DNA of 64,000 nucleotides. Source: Theocolax elegans. Lineage: Eukaryota; Arthropoda; Insecta; Hymenoptera; Cerocephalidae. Positions 33,281 to 44,056 of the stretch are shown piece by piece. Position numbers and translations under genes: made by a program. The notes beneath the pieces were generated by a model that made no database searches, had not been told where the DNA came from, and was given only the letters and a program-made list of their open reading frames with translations. Positions within the stretch are counted from its first letter, which is position 1; each line of letters starts with the position of its first letter. The stretch lies in the NCBI GenBank assembly GCA_026168455.1, contig CM047431.1:731783-795782 (forward strand). Reading direction: 5' to 3'.

Positions 33281-33430
33281 AATCCCCCCCGTTTAGAAGG
33301 CGGGAGAGCACGGTCTCTTTTAATTATAATCTAAGGTTTTTTTACAATATTTTACAAATTATTTCGCAGAAAACTAAATCCTAATCTAATACAATATATA
33401 TTTCTTCCTATCTAACCTAAAATCTTAAAT

Positions 33431-36400
33431 CTAACGCTTTGAATTGTCTTTAAATTTTCTCCTGTATTTTCGCACAGGTTTTGCGACACTGTCACTTTTC
33501 CTTTTTCGCAGGTAATACTGATGTGTCGAAGAGTAGCGGTCTGGCTGACTGGCTGAATCATTGATGTCGTCGGACGATCGATGTGTGTGAGGTTTGATTT
33601 GCGTCTCTGTCGGAGAAGCTGAGTGTTGGTCTGAGGGATCGGAGGTGCCGAGTGGTGTCGGAGACATGGGAGCTGCCCGTTGAGGTTCAATGGGTGGAAC
33701 GGCGTGTTCGCTGTTGCTTGGTTTGGCGTCGCTGGTGCCCTTTGGACTGGCGTAAGGGCCAGTTTTGTCAGGAGAGTTGCTGATCTCCGTGGTTCGGCTT
33801 GTCGTCCGAACGGGGATTGGGCTGACAATCGCGTGGGAGGCTGCTGGCTTCATGTCCTTGATATGAACCTTGGTTGGTTGATTGTCCCGGTTGACTAGGT
33901 AGACCTCGTGTTGCACTCGTGTTATAATGGGGAATGGTCCTTCCCACGGAGAGTGAAAACCTGCATGGAAACCCTCACTGGCTTTGGACAGTGGATGACT
34001 GCGGAGATACACCAAGTCGTTGGTGTCATAGCCAGGTTGTGTAATATCTTCCTGAGCGTACGTCCGCTGGTAAACTCGTTGGTGAGTTTGGGAGGTTTCC
34101 ACACGTTCTTGTGTCGCCGGGGACACAGGCATGGGGGGCTCGAGTTTCCAAACCCCTGGTCGTGGAAGGTCGCGTCCGAGAAGAAGGTAGGATGGGCTAC
34201 ATCCCGTGGCTGCATTCCGTCGAGTTCGCATCTGGAATAAAACCTTAGGAAGCTCGTGATCCCATTCCTTGTGAGGTAATCCCTGGAGATGGAGTCGAAG
34301 TCCCTTCTTGATCTCCTGGTTTCGGCGTTCAGTTGGATTTGCCTGAGGGTGATAAATGGCTGTAGTCCAGTGCTCGGCTTGCCAAGACTCGCAGGCGCGC
34401 TTCCAAGGGTGACTGATGAACTGGCGACCCTGGTCGGAGAGGATGGCCCTTGGATAACCCCAGCGTGCAAAAACTTCCTCTTCTAATAATTTTATTATCC
34501 GAGGAGCTTCGGATGATCCGAGCGGAAAAGCCTCTACCCATCGAGAGAATAGGTCGGTGACCACCAGGATAAACCGCTTTCTCCTACTGGTGATTGGATA
34601 CGGCCCCATGAGGTCAACCGCAATGGTTTCCCATGGTTGGGAAGGCTGGTGTGGACGGAGCGTTTTCGGTGTTTTCGGCCCTGAGCTCTTGCAGGTGTTG
34701 CACAGCAAACATCTCCGTACATGGTCGCGCACATCCTTTCGCATCTCGGGCCAACTGTAGGTCGTTTTGATGCAGCGGAGTGTCTCGTCAACGCCTGGAT
34801 GTCCGGCGGATTTTGAGTCGTGGTACTCGTGGAGAATCCGCGGCGTGATGCTCAGCGGGACAGATATCCTCCAGGACTCCTTAGGAGTTTCGCGATGCCA
34901 GAGGATGCCATTATGGAGACAGTGCAAATCCGTTGGAGTTGGTTCTTCGGTGAGTCGTGAGACTATCTCGTTGCAGACGGGATCCTTCTGTTGGGCGGCA
35001 ACGATTAGGTCGGACAGGGGCATCAGTTGTTCACTGATGGAGCAAATGGCGTGATCTCCTGGACCTTCGTAGATGGCTGGTTCAGGAGGCAAGAGCCGTT
35101 CTTCGTCGTCGAGAAGGCCATGTTCGCCCTCCGGGTTTCTGGACAGGAAGTCAGCCAGCTGGTTTTCTTTCCCTGGACAGTGCTCGATGGTAGGATTGTA
35201 CTCCTGGAGTAGTAATGCCCATCTCCGAAGTTTGTCTCGGGTGTCTTTGAAGCGTTGCAACCAGATGAGACCCTTGTTGTCTGTCCTTAGTGTGAAAGCT
35301 TTGTCCTCGAGCAGGTGTCGGTACTTCTTCACAGCCCAAACCATAGCTAGGCACTCCTGCTCGTTGCTATGATATCGTGATTCGGTAGGAGAAAACTTGG
35401 CGCTAGCGTAGCTGATAATGTGTCGTTCTCCGTTTGGTCTCAGTTGGTAAAGTACGGCACCCATCCCTCTAGCACTCGCATCCGTCTGGAGGTAATACGG
35501 CCAGTCTGGGTGTGGCCGGGATAAAGCCAGAGGTTGCCGGAAAGCCTGCTTGACTCTGTCGAATGCGGCTTGAGCTTCCGATGACCATCGAAAGGGAGAC
35601 TTTTTACTTGTTAAGTCCGTGAGAGGTGCTGTTAGCTCCGCGTATCCAGGTACGTACTCATGTAGCCAGGCACAGGTTCCCAAGAAGGATTGGAGCTTCT
35701 TCCTGGTGATTGGTACCGGAAACTTAAGGATGTCCTGTATGTTGGAGGGGTTGGCTTTGTTTCCCTCGACTGTCACGATGTGTCCCAAATATTTGAGGTT
35801 GGTCACGGCAAAATGACATTTCTCGAGCGTCACTGTAAGTCCGTGCAAGTGGAGCCTCTCAAGGATCATCGCCAAGTGCAATAAATGTTCCTCGAGATCG
35901 CGGGAAAAGATGATAATATCATCCAGGTAGACGACGCAGAATTTTCCAATGTAGCCAGTCAGCACCTGTTGGCTCATCGTTCGTTGGAAAGTACCGGGAG
36001 CCCCCTTTAATCCGAACGGCATGACTCGAAACTGGTAACATCCTCCGGAAGGCGTCGTGAAGGCGGTGTACTTCTTGGAATCCGTTGCCATAGGTATTTG
36101 CCAATATCCACTCTTTAGATCGAGCGAGGAGAATATCTGAGCTTGTCCTAAGTCCTTCAAAGCGTCGGATATCCTTGGGATAGGCTGTGCGGAGTCTTCG
36201 GTGATATCGTTCAGTCGACGATAGTCCACGCAGAACCGGGGTTTACCATCCTTCTTTTTCGCCAACACAATTGGAGAGCAGTAAGGCGAACAGGTCGGTT
36301 CTATTATTCCTTCTGCCAGCATCTCCTGAGTTTGCTCCTCGATGATTTGCAGCTTCTCCTTTGAGCAGCGGTATGGAGGTAGACGGAAAGTCTGGGTCGA

Positions 36401-37111
36401 AGTGAGGCGTATTTCATGGACGGCACTGTTGGTTTGGGCGAGGCGACCCCCTGGATGAGAGAACACGCCGCTGTGTTCTTTCAGGACCTGGTGCAATCGT
36501 TCTGCTTCCTCTCCCTGTAGACCATGAACGACCTTTGTCCAAGGTAGAGGTATGTCTCTCTCCTTCGTGTGCGGACGATTAACTAATGGTATCGTCACTC
36601 GTGTACGGCTTCCGAGGTACAACACGTGCCGAGTAAAATCCAGAATACCCTTCTCGGAAATTAACCAGGGTAATCCCAGGATCAGTGGATGGCGCAGTTC
36701 CGAGGAGACGTGTGCGGATAATCGGAACTCTCTATCCATGACGGAGATTGTGAGGTCCGTCTGTCCGAATGCCTGGAGATGGTTTCCCTCCGCTGCCAAA
36801 TGGAAAGTGACGGGATTGTTGGTCACTTGTTGAAAATCCAGCAGGTGTGATCCGCTGACGAGGTTGGCTGTAGATCCAGGATCAACCAGGGCGAGGACTT
36901 CTTTCCCGTTGAGTACGACACGGATAGTTGGTTGAGCCGTCGCATGTGAGAAAATATTATTTATTTCCGGCTTGCTGCAGGATTGGCGTCGGTTGCCGGC
37001 CTTTCCGTCGCCTGTCTCCAGTTTTCCGAAATCACCGTTTCCCGTGGTTTCTGTCGACGGGCATACACCGGGCAGTCTCGGTGGAGATGTCGTTCGGGGC
37101 AGTACCAACAC
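33431..37111 (-). CDS. pol: Gypsy Pol polyprotein, unit 2 (upstream unit)
   Basis: 1,226 residues, identical in sequence to the Pol of unit 1. It holds protease, RT (YLDD), RNase H and integrase (zinc domain and DDE) in the same order, all catalytic residues present. It overlaps gag by 151 nt in the -1 frame. Confidence 0.93.
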   Translation of the reverse strand: MLVLPRTTSPPRLPGVCPSTETTGNGDFGKLETGDGKAGNRRQSCSKPEINNIFSHATAQPTIRVVLNGKEVLALVDPGSTANLVSGSHLLDFQQVTNNPVTFHLAAEGNHLQAFGQTDLTISVMDREFRLSAHVSSELRHPLILGLPWLISEKGILDFTRHVLYLGSRTRVTIPLVNRPHTKERDIPLPWTKVVHGLQGEEAERLHQVLKEHSGVFSHPGGRLAQTNSAVHEIRLTSTQTFRLPPYRCSKEKLQIIEEQTQEMLAEGIIEPTCSPYCSPIVLAKKKDGKPRFCVDYRRLNDITEDSAQPIPRISDALKDLGQAQIFSSLDLKSGYWQIPMATDSKKYTAFTTPSGGCYQFRVMPFGLKGAPGTFQRTMSQQVLTGYIGKFCVVYLDDIIIFSRDLEEHLLHLAMILERLHLHGLTVTLEKCHFAVTNLKYLGHIVTVEGNKANPSNIQDILKFPVPITRKKLQSFLGTCAWLHEYVPGYAELTAPLTDLTSKKSPFRWSSEAQAAFDRVKQAFRQPLALSRPHPDWPYYLQTDASARGMGAVLYQLRPNGERHIISYASAKFSPTESRYHSNEQECLAMVWAVKKYRHLLEDKAFTLRTDNKGLIWLQRFKDTRDKLRRWALLLQEYNPTIEHCPGKENQLADFLSRNPEGEHGLLDDEERLLPPEPAIYEGPGDHAICSISEQLMPLSDLIVAAQQKDPVCNEIVSRLTEEPTPTDLHCLHNGILWHRETPKESWRISVPLSITPRILHEYHDSKSAGHPGVDETLRCIKTTYSWPEMRKDVRDHVRRCLLCNTCKSSGPKTPKTLRPHQPSQPWETIAVDLMGPYPITSRRKRFILVVTDLFSRWVEAFPLGSSEAPRIIKLLEEEVFARWGYPRAILSDQGRQFISHPWKRACESWQAEHWTTAIYHPQANPTERRNQEIKKGLRLHLQGLPHKEWDHELPKVLFQMRTRRNAATGCSPSYLLLGRDLPRPGVWKLEPPMPVSPATQERVETSQTHQRVYQRTYAQEDITQPGYDTNDLVYLRSHPLSKASEGFHAGFHSPWEGPFPIITRVQHEVYLVNRDNQPTKVHIKDMKPAASHAIVSPIPVRTTSRTTEISNSPDKTGPYASPKGTSDAKPSNSEHAVPPIEPQRAAPMSPTPLGTSDPSDQHSASPTETQIKPHTHRSSDDINDSASQPDRYSSTHQYYLRKRKSDSVAKPVRKYRRKFKDNSKR

Positions 37112-38076
37112 TGGGGAAGCCCTGATGTCCTAGGGGAACGGTTGGTTGACTTGTGTGCCTTCCTCTCGTCCGAATTTCCAGCCTTCCGTCGACTGGCCTC
37201 CTCCTCGGCTTCGTCTTGCTCGGATGCCACTGCCTTACTCAATAAGTCTGCGAACGTGTTTATGGCTGCGGGCCGGAGAACTTTCTTTAAAGCTGGTCGC
37301 AGGAGCTCGAGCATGGCTTGGACCCGCACAGCTTCGGGCACATCGGGTTGAATCCGCTGGAACAGGAGATATTTCTCGCGCAGAAAGGTGCCGACCATTT
37401 CCTTGTCTCCCTGGTGTTTGGAGTAAAGAGATGCCATAAGGGTGCTCTTCACTGTGGAGTTGTCGAACCGGGTCAGAAAGAGGTCACGGAACTGCTGCCA
37501 CTCGAAGTCCAGGTCTCGATAACATTGCCACCATCTCTCGGCTTCTCCTTTGAGACCGCTCTCGGCCGTCCGCGTTCTTTGCTCCTCGGGAATACGATTG
37601 GCTCTCGCATATTCCTCGATCCGCTGCAGGAAACGTGGTGGGTCTTCGTGGGCAAGTCCTCTAAACTCTGGAACGGGTGGTCGTGTAGCAGTCAGTGCCT
37701 GTAGGAGAGCACTCCAGTCTGCAAACGCAGGAGGTACGGCTGCATTTGCTCCGTTCGCTGGAAGATCGGCCATGTCGATTCCGGGTACTTCCGTAGGGTA
37801 TACGGGAACAGCAACGACAGGTAGAGCAGCGGTGATTGGCTCTTGACGGTGTGTCGTAGACTCGTCCCTCGGTATGGGGGCTGTGGTAGACGGCGTGTCC
37901 TGTGAAGTGGAGGCAGCTGTTGGTTTCAAGTCCGGGGTCTGCAAATCAGTGCGGACGGCAGTTGTCCGTTTATTCTTGGGCGCCACTGGGTGTTTTTCTA
38001 CTCCCAGAAGTAGTGTAGGCTGCTGCGATCTGGTCTGCGGTCGCTGCGAGGTTGGTGTTTGCCTTGACATAGGCAA
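36961..38076 (-). CDS. gag: Gypsy Gag, unit 2
   Basis: 371 residues, identical to the Gag of unit 1, with a capsid-like core and one CCHC knuckle. It lies directly behind the 5'-most LTR, so this is the unit with a normal promoter-leader arrangement. Confidence 0.92.
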   Translation of the reverse strand: MPMSRQTPTSQRPQTRSQQPTLLLGVEKHPVAPKNKRTTAVRTDLQTPDLKPTAASTSQDTPSTTAPIPRDESTTHRQEPITAALPVVAVPVYPTEVPGIDMADLPANGANAAVPPAFADWSALLQALTATRPPVPEFRGLAHEDPPRFLQRIEEYARANRIPEEQRTRTAESGLKGEAERWWQCYRDLDFEWQQFRDLFLTRFDNSTVKSTLMASLYSKHQGDKEMVGTFLREKYLLFQRIQPDVPEAVRVQAMLELLRPALKKVLRPAAINTFADLLSKAVASEQDEAEEEASRRKAGNSDERKAHKSTNRSPRTSGLPQCWYCPERHLHRDCPVYARRQKPRETVISENWRQATERPATDANPAASRK

Positions 38077-38153
38077 TTACATTGGTCCGGCTAGTGATCA
38101 GCTCGGCGTGGATCCCTCCGGCTCCTACCGAAGAAGACAGATGATGTCTGTGC

Positions 38154-38171
38154 CCCACGTTGGGCGCCAAA
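38154..38171 (-). other. Gypsy primer binding site
   Basis: The minus strand reads TGGCGCCCAACGTGGGGC shortly after the LTR end. The same site recurs 5,992 bp lower. It is identical in its first 11 bases to the TRIM primer site. Confidence 0.8.
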
Positions 38172-39272
38172 TGTCGTAAGCCGGCGCGTCGGGTGACGCT
38201 GGTGAGTCCGGTGTCGACGGTATGTCGGCCAGTAAGGCCGAGTAGATGCTGGTCCGCTGCGCCGCTGTCGTTGTGGCTTCTGCGTTGGCTGAGGGAGGAC
38301 ACAGCACTAACCCCTCAACTAGCTCTCTACGAGCCTGGCCCTGGCCTCGAGAAACTCGTGGCCAGAGTCGGACGGTCGGATGACCGCCGGTGAGCCCCGC
38401 TCACTTTATGAAGTTCTTGGTAGGGTTGGTCAAGATGGACCAACCCAGGCGCGAGCCGCTCTAACGGCGAGGTGTCCTCGGAGGAAGCGGGAGGCGCCTT
38501 GTAGGTGGCAGGATGATGTCGGCGACCACTCGAGGCTTAATCGTGGCTGCTGCCCGCTGAGTAGATGGAGGTTTCGGGGCTGCCGGAGTTGGTGGTCTTC
38601 TCGGCCGAGTCGGTTTGCGTTGGACTGCCTCTAACGGTGTGGCTGCTACGGTGGGAACACGCCTAGGTGGAGGTGGCGGCTCTGCTCGGATCCTCGGAGT
38701 CCCTGGAGGTGGTAGATCCAACCGCACCGTCCGTTGTACGCCGTTGTCCACCAGCCAACCTTTGAGAGGAGTGAGTCGGGGTAGCGGTTGCTCCGTCTGG
38801 GTGCTGATGCTGCTGACGGTTTGGGTGGCCTGGTCCTTCTTGATGATGGTCTGGGCAGCGGCGGTCTGATTCCGGTACTCCAAGGTGATCCGGGCGGCGT
38901 AGTCTTGAGCGAGGGAGAGCCCAATGTAGTCGCTCTCGGTGAGTTCGTATGGCATGGATGGGATGGAAGAAAGGTGCTAATAATTACGATCAGCAAATGA
39001 TCTTTAATTAAAATTCGCCTTTATTCAAGAACTGTAGAGAAGGTACAGTATTTATCCCGAAAGGTGGGATACTCCCGCAATGGGAGAAGGCGAGCTGCTG
39101 TACGCTCGAACTGGCCTATACTTATAACGGCGCTCGCTTATCTCGATAACGGGAACGGCGCGATAAGGGGGTAGCCACCTTACGGCCGTTATCGGTACTA
39201 ATTACTATGTATAAGCTATATATATAAAGGCCGTGCGGTTCACGCCTATTAATAGTACGCTTGCGTATAACA
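38172..39272 (-). repeat. Gypsy LTR, 5' end of array
   Basis: It is bounded outside by host AGTA. The minus-strand order is U3, an AATAAA signal and a 164-codon ORF, ending CTTACGACA. Confidence 0.9.
38461..38955 (-). CDS. 164-codon Pro/Arg-rich ORF within the LTR (5' copy)
   Basis: MPYELTESDYIGL... is identical in all three LTRs. Its start has a purine-poor context (ATCCATGC), so ribosomes might also pass it. Just after its stop, GGGTTGGTC pairs with GACCAACCC around a 6-nt loop. An accessory LTR-encoded protein or a cis-acting leader are both possible. Confidence 0.45.
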   Translation of the reverse strand: MPYELTESDYIGLSLAQDYAARITLEYRNQTAAAQTIIKKDQATQTVSSISTQTEQPLPRLTPLKGWLVDNGVQRTVRLDLPPPGTPRIRAEPPPPPRRVPTVAATPLEAVQRKPTRPRRPPTPAAPKPPSTQRAAATIKPRVVADIILPPTRRLPLPPRTPRR

Positions 39273-40701
39273 AGTAGATTTTATTGTTGCTCACCAATAA
39301 CTGTTTTGCTCAGTGCTTAATTTAATAGTGGTTAAAACATTGAATTAAACATATTAATTGGTCAAGATAATTATAGAGACTGTTGGGAGATAAATAGTTT
39401 ATTAATATTAGAAAATTTTGAAAACTTTAATAATTGAAACTTCATTTTAAAAATTAGACGCTAGTCAATCCTGTGGGTTTAATATTATGAAAATCTTATT
39501 AAGATAAAGAAATAAAATATTTTTTTATCGGGGATCAAGATTATTAAAACTATACAAAGTATATAGGGGTTAAAACGATGGCAATGAATATTGAACTTTA
39601 GTTATAATCAATTATAAATCAAAATATATAATTAAATTGCAATGCAAATCAAAGTGTAAATTGAAAAGTACACTACTGACTGACATTTCGTTACCATAAA
39701 GTGTACGTCCAGTACACGTAACCATAAAGTGTACATCCAGTACATGTTTCATTAAGTGTTCATCCAGTACACGTTTCATAAAGTGTGCATCCAGTACACG
39801 TTTCATAAAGTAAAAATACAGTAATATAGTACAAACAAAGTGTACACAAAGTGCAGCGTTAGTACATATGTGCTAATACTTGAATTTTTTGTATTTATAA
39901 CAGTATATTTATATGACACATGTATAATCTGAGAATAGTTTGCAAATATAATTTGCCATTTCTCTAGATAATTAGATAAACCAATTAGATACGTTTAGTA
40001 ACTGTAGTATTCGTCGATAATATTGCTGTATATAGTAAAGACAACATTTGTTTATGTGTATGTCTTATTACTTTAATCTAAAATTACAAAACTTACAAAA
40101 AAGTAAGATATTATGGTACTGTAATTATAATCATTGAAATGGTTACATTTTGAATAAAATTATCTAATTATGAGTTTTTACTACATAATGTTCTGTATCT
40201 TATATTAAATTAACGCTTGTTAGTGCCACGTGTGGGCATGCAATTAAATATGTATTAGTATATAATACATAGGGCGCCACAGATGTTTTCTGATAAATTA
40301 ATTTTATATAGGGTATCGATAAAACAGAACGCGCGAACCTGCAATGCGGACAACAATGTTTTGTCGGGTACGACATCCTCTTAAGACTATTCATCCTTGA
40401 TCTCTAATTTAGTTTTTTAGTAAGAAATACCAAGTTGTTCTGTGAATATGTGTATATACATTGAATAATAATCTCTTAGAATTTTTCACTATGAGAAGAA
40501 CTTCAGCTATAGCACTACATATCGAACCTAGTGACAATATCCTTTGAAAAAAAGGAATTTATTTTTCGGTGATAAAGTATCGACGGTATGGGTTTATTGA
40601 CGGAATTGCGTGAGCCGCACCGTTAAGCGATCAGTAAATTTTGATGTAATACGGTTTTGGGTTTTAATATACAAAACAAATAAAATGTTTTTATTTGAAA
40701 T
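39273..40701. other. AT-rich intergenic DNA
   Basis: Apart from the minisatellite at 39693-39812 I see no gene or repeat in this stretch. Confidence 0.5.
39693..39812. repeat. Minisatellite, about 27-28-bp units
   Basis: Four to five units share CATAAAGTGTNCATCCAGTACACGT with single-base changes; the last is degenerate. Confidence 0.85.
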
Positions 40702-40951
40702 TGATGGAATTGCGATCGGCCCTTAGGTCGAGTTCCCCCTCTACTCATTATACCGTTGCGACACACGGTGTTAGTCGGAGGACTAACACTCCCTACTCAG
40801 CTACCGAACTGTGTTGATCGTTTCGGCGCGTCCGCGAAATATGGATTATATTGCTTTGTACATTTATTGTTTTACTATTTTATATTAAATAACGATAAAG
40901 TGAAGTGTAGTGAGGCGTGTTTTTATTACTGTCACCAACCATCATCCATCA
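40702..40951 (+). repeat. Copia 5' LTR
   Basis: 250 bp with 6-bp inverted ends TGATGG/CCATCA, followed immediately by the primer site. Confidence 0.92.
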
Positions 40952-40964
40952 GGTTATCGGCCCA
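40952..40964 (+). other. Copia primer binding site, half-tRNA type
   Basis: GGTTATCGGCCCA begins directly after the LTR. It matches, with one mismatch, the complement of the anticodon-loop side of initiator tRNA-Met (GGTTATGGGCCCA), the internal cleavage primer known for Copia. Confidence 0.7.
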
Positions 40965-41455
40965 CCACTGCTTCCATTTGCGCGGGGAATTCAGAGAAGG
41001 TTCCTTTTTTGGTAAGAGTCGTGCATAACGAGGATGTCGGAAAAAGGAGAGAAGACGACGAGCAGCACCACCAAGGGTAGGTGGAAATATTAATTAAGTG
41101 AAGTGAAAATCGATTTGATAGCGACGCGGTGATTTGTGTTTAAAACGATATCGTTGTGCGATGCGATCTTAGACAGACATGTTATGCAAATTCACCGGCC
41201 GGTATTTATGGTTTATTAATTTTATTAATTTATTTATTAATCTATTATTAATCTTGTGTTGATGCGATGAGAAAAGCCTAGATGCGAAAAATTGTGAGTG
41301 TGATGCGAAAAAATGTTCATAGACACGTTTGTCTTTTGTCCGAAAAATTCGTGGAACAGGACCTTGGAAAGGTTAGACCGCGGCATTTGTTTGTACTGGG
41401 TATTGCATGCGGCGGGAACATGTGAGCGACGAAGTAGGAATAGGAGAGCGAGAGC

Positions 41456-41527
41456 GCGAGTGAGAAGGAGAGCGTGAGTGCGAGTATGAAGGAGAGCGTG
41501 AGTGCGAGTTAGAAGGAGAGCGCAAGG
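41456..41527 (+). repeat. 24-bp tandem repeat in the Copia leader
   Basis: Three units of GCGAGTGAGAAGGAGAGCGT-type sequence lie in a purine-rich leader of over 1.2 kb before gag. The long basic ORF across it is composition-driven. Confidence 0.75.
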
Positions 41528-42229
41528 CGGGAGCGGCCGAACGAGCTCGGGAACACTCGAGAAAGAGAGAGAAGGGCGAGTACGGGAGAAGGGCGTGTAC
41601 GGGAGAAGCGCGAGTGCGGGCGCGCGCGAAGTGGGAAAGAGAGCGGAGACGCGTACTTACGTAGTAGGGAAACGAGCGAGATTAGGTGAGCGCGGAGCGG
41701 GGCGTTCTCGAGGCAAAGAAGCGCGAAGTGTGGTAGACGAAAGGCTAGATAGGCAGGATCGTGCGCGCTAAATTCGGATCAGCTGATCTTCCTTTTCTTT
41801 TCTTTTCTTTTTCCTCTTTCTCGTACCGCATGCGATACAATATCGGTCCAACAAATGTCTAAGCAACTTTAAAAGGATATTAAGTAAAAGTTAACGTTAA
41901 CAAAGTGATGCACTTTTTAAAATGAGAATTGACATGAGAAGAGTTTCCCGGGCAGAAGGTTGGTCTAGACCTTCTTGAAAAGCAAATAATTTTCACAACA
42001 GAATCCGGATTCACATGTACCCTGTGTACATAATAAATAATAATTATTAAAGTGTTTTAAAAGTTGCATTCATCGGCACAGCTGGTCTCCTGATGTGCTG
42101 CAGGCGTCGTACGTTCTCGCAGTGCATTAGTGGGGATGTGGTTGGCTACACTTTGTGTTCAAGTGTTAGTTGGCTACATTCGCTGATGGTTTAACAGCTT
42201 TGTGTTCGAGAGGTTGAACCATCAGCTGA

Positions 42230-44056
42230 TTGCGATACATGTTTTTCAGATATGGATCACCTATCAGGAGATCAGATTCAGTGGTATCTGAAGCAATCAA
42301 GGCTTGGCGCAATAAAAGGGAAGTACTGACCATTCCGGTCAAAAACCAGCTAATTACTTACCCCTCTACCGAATTAGGCAATTTAGTAAAATCTGAAATG
42401 ATTGAATGGGATTTGAATGATGCGAAAGTGATGGGTATTACAAGCGATGAGTTGAACGATGATGCGTTTTAGGTCGACCTGAGAGACGTGGTCGTGAAGG
42501 GTGAAGAGATGGGCAGAGATATAGAATGCGAAACGGACTCTGAGATGAGCAATAAACGAGATTCGATAATAAACGAGAAGCGAAATTTCAGAGAAGCGAA
42601 TGTGTTAAATAAAAATGTGCCGTTGATTATTGCTGATGAAAAATGCAACATAAGCATGCGAATTAAAAACAAAACTAAATTGCCTAATATTAAAAGAGAT
42701 GATTTTTCAGATGAGATGGATGAGACGAGAAATGTGATGGAAAGAGTCACTCAAGTTATTGAGGAGAAAATGCAACCTGTTGCGAATTTGATGATCCGGG
42801 TAGACATGGTGGTCACGGACATAAACAATTTCTTTGATTCAATGACGGGACGCGACATATCACAACAAAACAACTTGAGAGAAAATATTGATGAGATGCG
42901 CAACCTCAACGATGAGATGAGACGAATGTGTTCGGAGATGAGAGGATGCATTCGTGAAGGACGAGAGGTGTTAAGGGAAATGAAAGAGGTAAGAGATGAG
43001 TTTTATGATAATAATGAAAATGATTTTGAAGATATTGCACATAATTCGACGGAAAATTCGGGGCATGACGTTATATCGAAAGCGGAAATAATAAAATTAA
43101 TTAGATCAGAAGTAGAGAAAGAAAATAATTCGGAAACTAAAAATTTTAACAAATCGAATGATATGAGTGAGTTTAAAGACGCGATTAAATTACTGAATAT
43201 GAGAGATTCGAGTACAAAGAGAGATTATAAATTATCGGTACAAATGAAACACGAACTGTTTATTGATTACTTTACTTCGGAATTAATTGCCTTGGATTTA
43301 ATGTACATTATTGATGAAAACTCTGGAAAATGAGACGCGACGGAAAGAGAAATGTTAACGCGAGATCAGTTTAAAGTCAGAGATATTTTAATAAATCATA
43401 TCGATCAAAATTATCATACCAAATTAATTGATATTAAAGACTCGAAAGAGATGCTGGAAAAAATTAAGGAAATGAAGAGATGTGAATGTAGTTTATCGTC
43501 TGTTAACTTAAGGAAACAGTTGTATTCTTTGGTGTTCAAACGTAAAGAGAGAGTGTCAGTTTTCGTTGACAAATTTGATGAGATAATAAGAACACATAAT
43601 AATATTCCTCATACTCAGCCGTTTGCTGAATCTGAGATTCGTGATGCCTTTTATAATGCAATAATACGAGAAGTGCCACAGATTCACGAACTTAATTTTG
43701 TGAACAAAAACGCGACGGGTAAGGATCTAAATTATAATCAATTAAAAACATTTCTTTTACAGCATGAAGCGATGAGGAAGGGAAGCGGAGGTGCGACAGT
43801 GAGCACTAGTGTGGAGCCTAGATTAGCTCTGGCTGCCGCACAAATAGAAGGGATGCGTTGCTACGAGTGTCACGCATATGGGCATATTAGTCGGGACTGT
43901 CCAAGGAAAAGTCGGGAGAAAAAATTGTGCTACAATTGTAGGCAATTATCACGGGACCATAAGGCCGAGAATTGCACAAATCCCAGCACAAGAGATGCGA
44001 GCAACGAGAGACGTGGAAGAGGATGCGGTATTATAAGGTATGCGAGATTTAACTAA
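42230..44056 (+). pseudogene. gag: Copia Gag, two in-frame stops
   Basis: One reading frame runs throughout, broken by TAG at 42470-42472 and a TGA at about 43331-43333. The N-terminal part is an unusually long charged, Glu/Arg/Asn-rich, coiled-coil-like segment (42488-43333). The Copia capsid-like region follows from MLTRDQFKVRDILIN (43352). It ends with knuckles CYECHAYGHISRDC and CYNCRQLSRDHKAENC, the second having two extra residues before the His. It would coat the element RNA if intact. Confidence 0.82.

Larger units (their letters stand above)
26188..39272 (-). mobile_element. Tandem pair of intact Ty3/Gypsy retrotransposons (three LTRs)
   Basis: On the minus strand the order is LTR (39272-38172), internal, LTR (33280-32180), internal, LTR (27288-26188). 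All features repeat at exactly 5,992 bp, and the predicted proteins of the two units are identical. LTRs are 1,101 bp with TGTTATACGC...CTTACGACA ends. A single 4-bp duplication AGTA flanks the whole array (26184-26187 and 39273-39276), and no host DNA separates the units. The primer site is TGGCGCCCAACGTGGGGC two bases after the LTR; the polypurine tract is AACGGGGGGGATT. Gag and Pol are open and there is no envelope ORF. Confidence 0.93.

Noticed and set aside
39693..39812. CRISPR-like array
   Set aside because: Contiguous tandem units without unique spacers, in a eukaryotic genome; it is a minisatellite.
41502..41771. 89-codon basic ORF in the Copia leader
   Set aside because: It is produced by purine-rich tandem repeats, has no domain, and sits in the untranslated leader.
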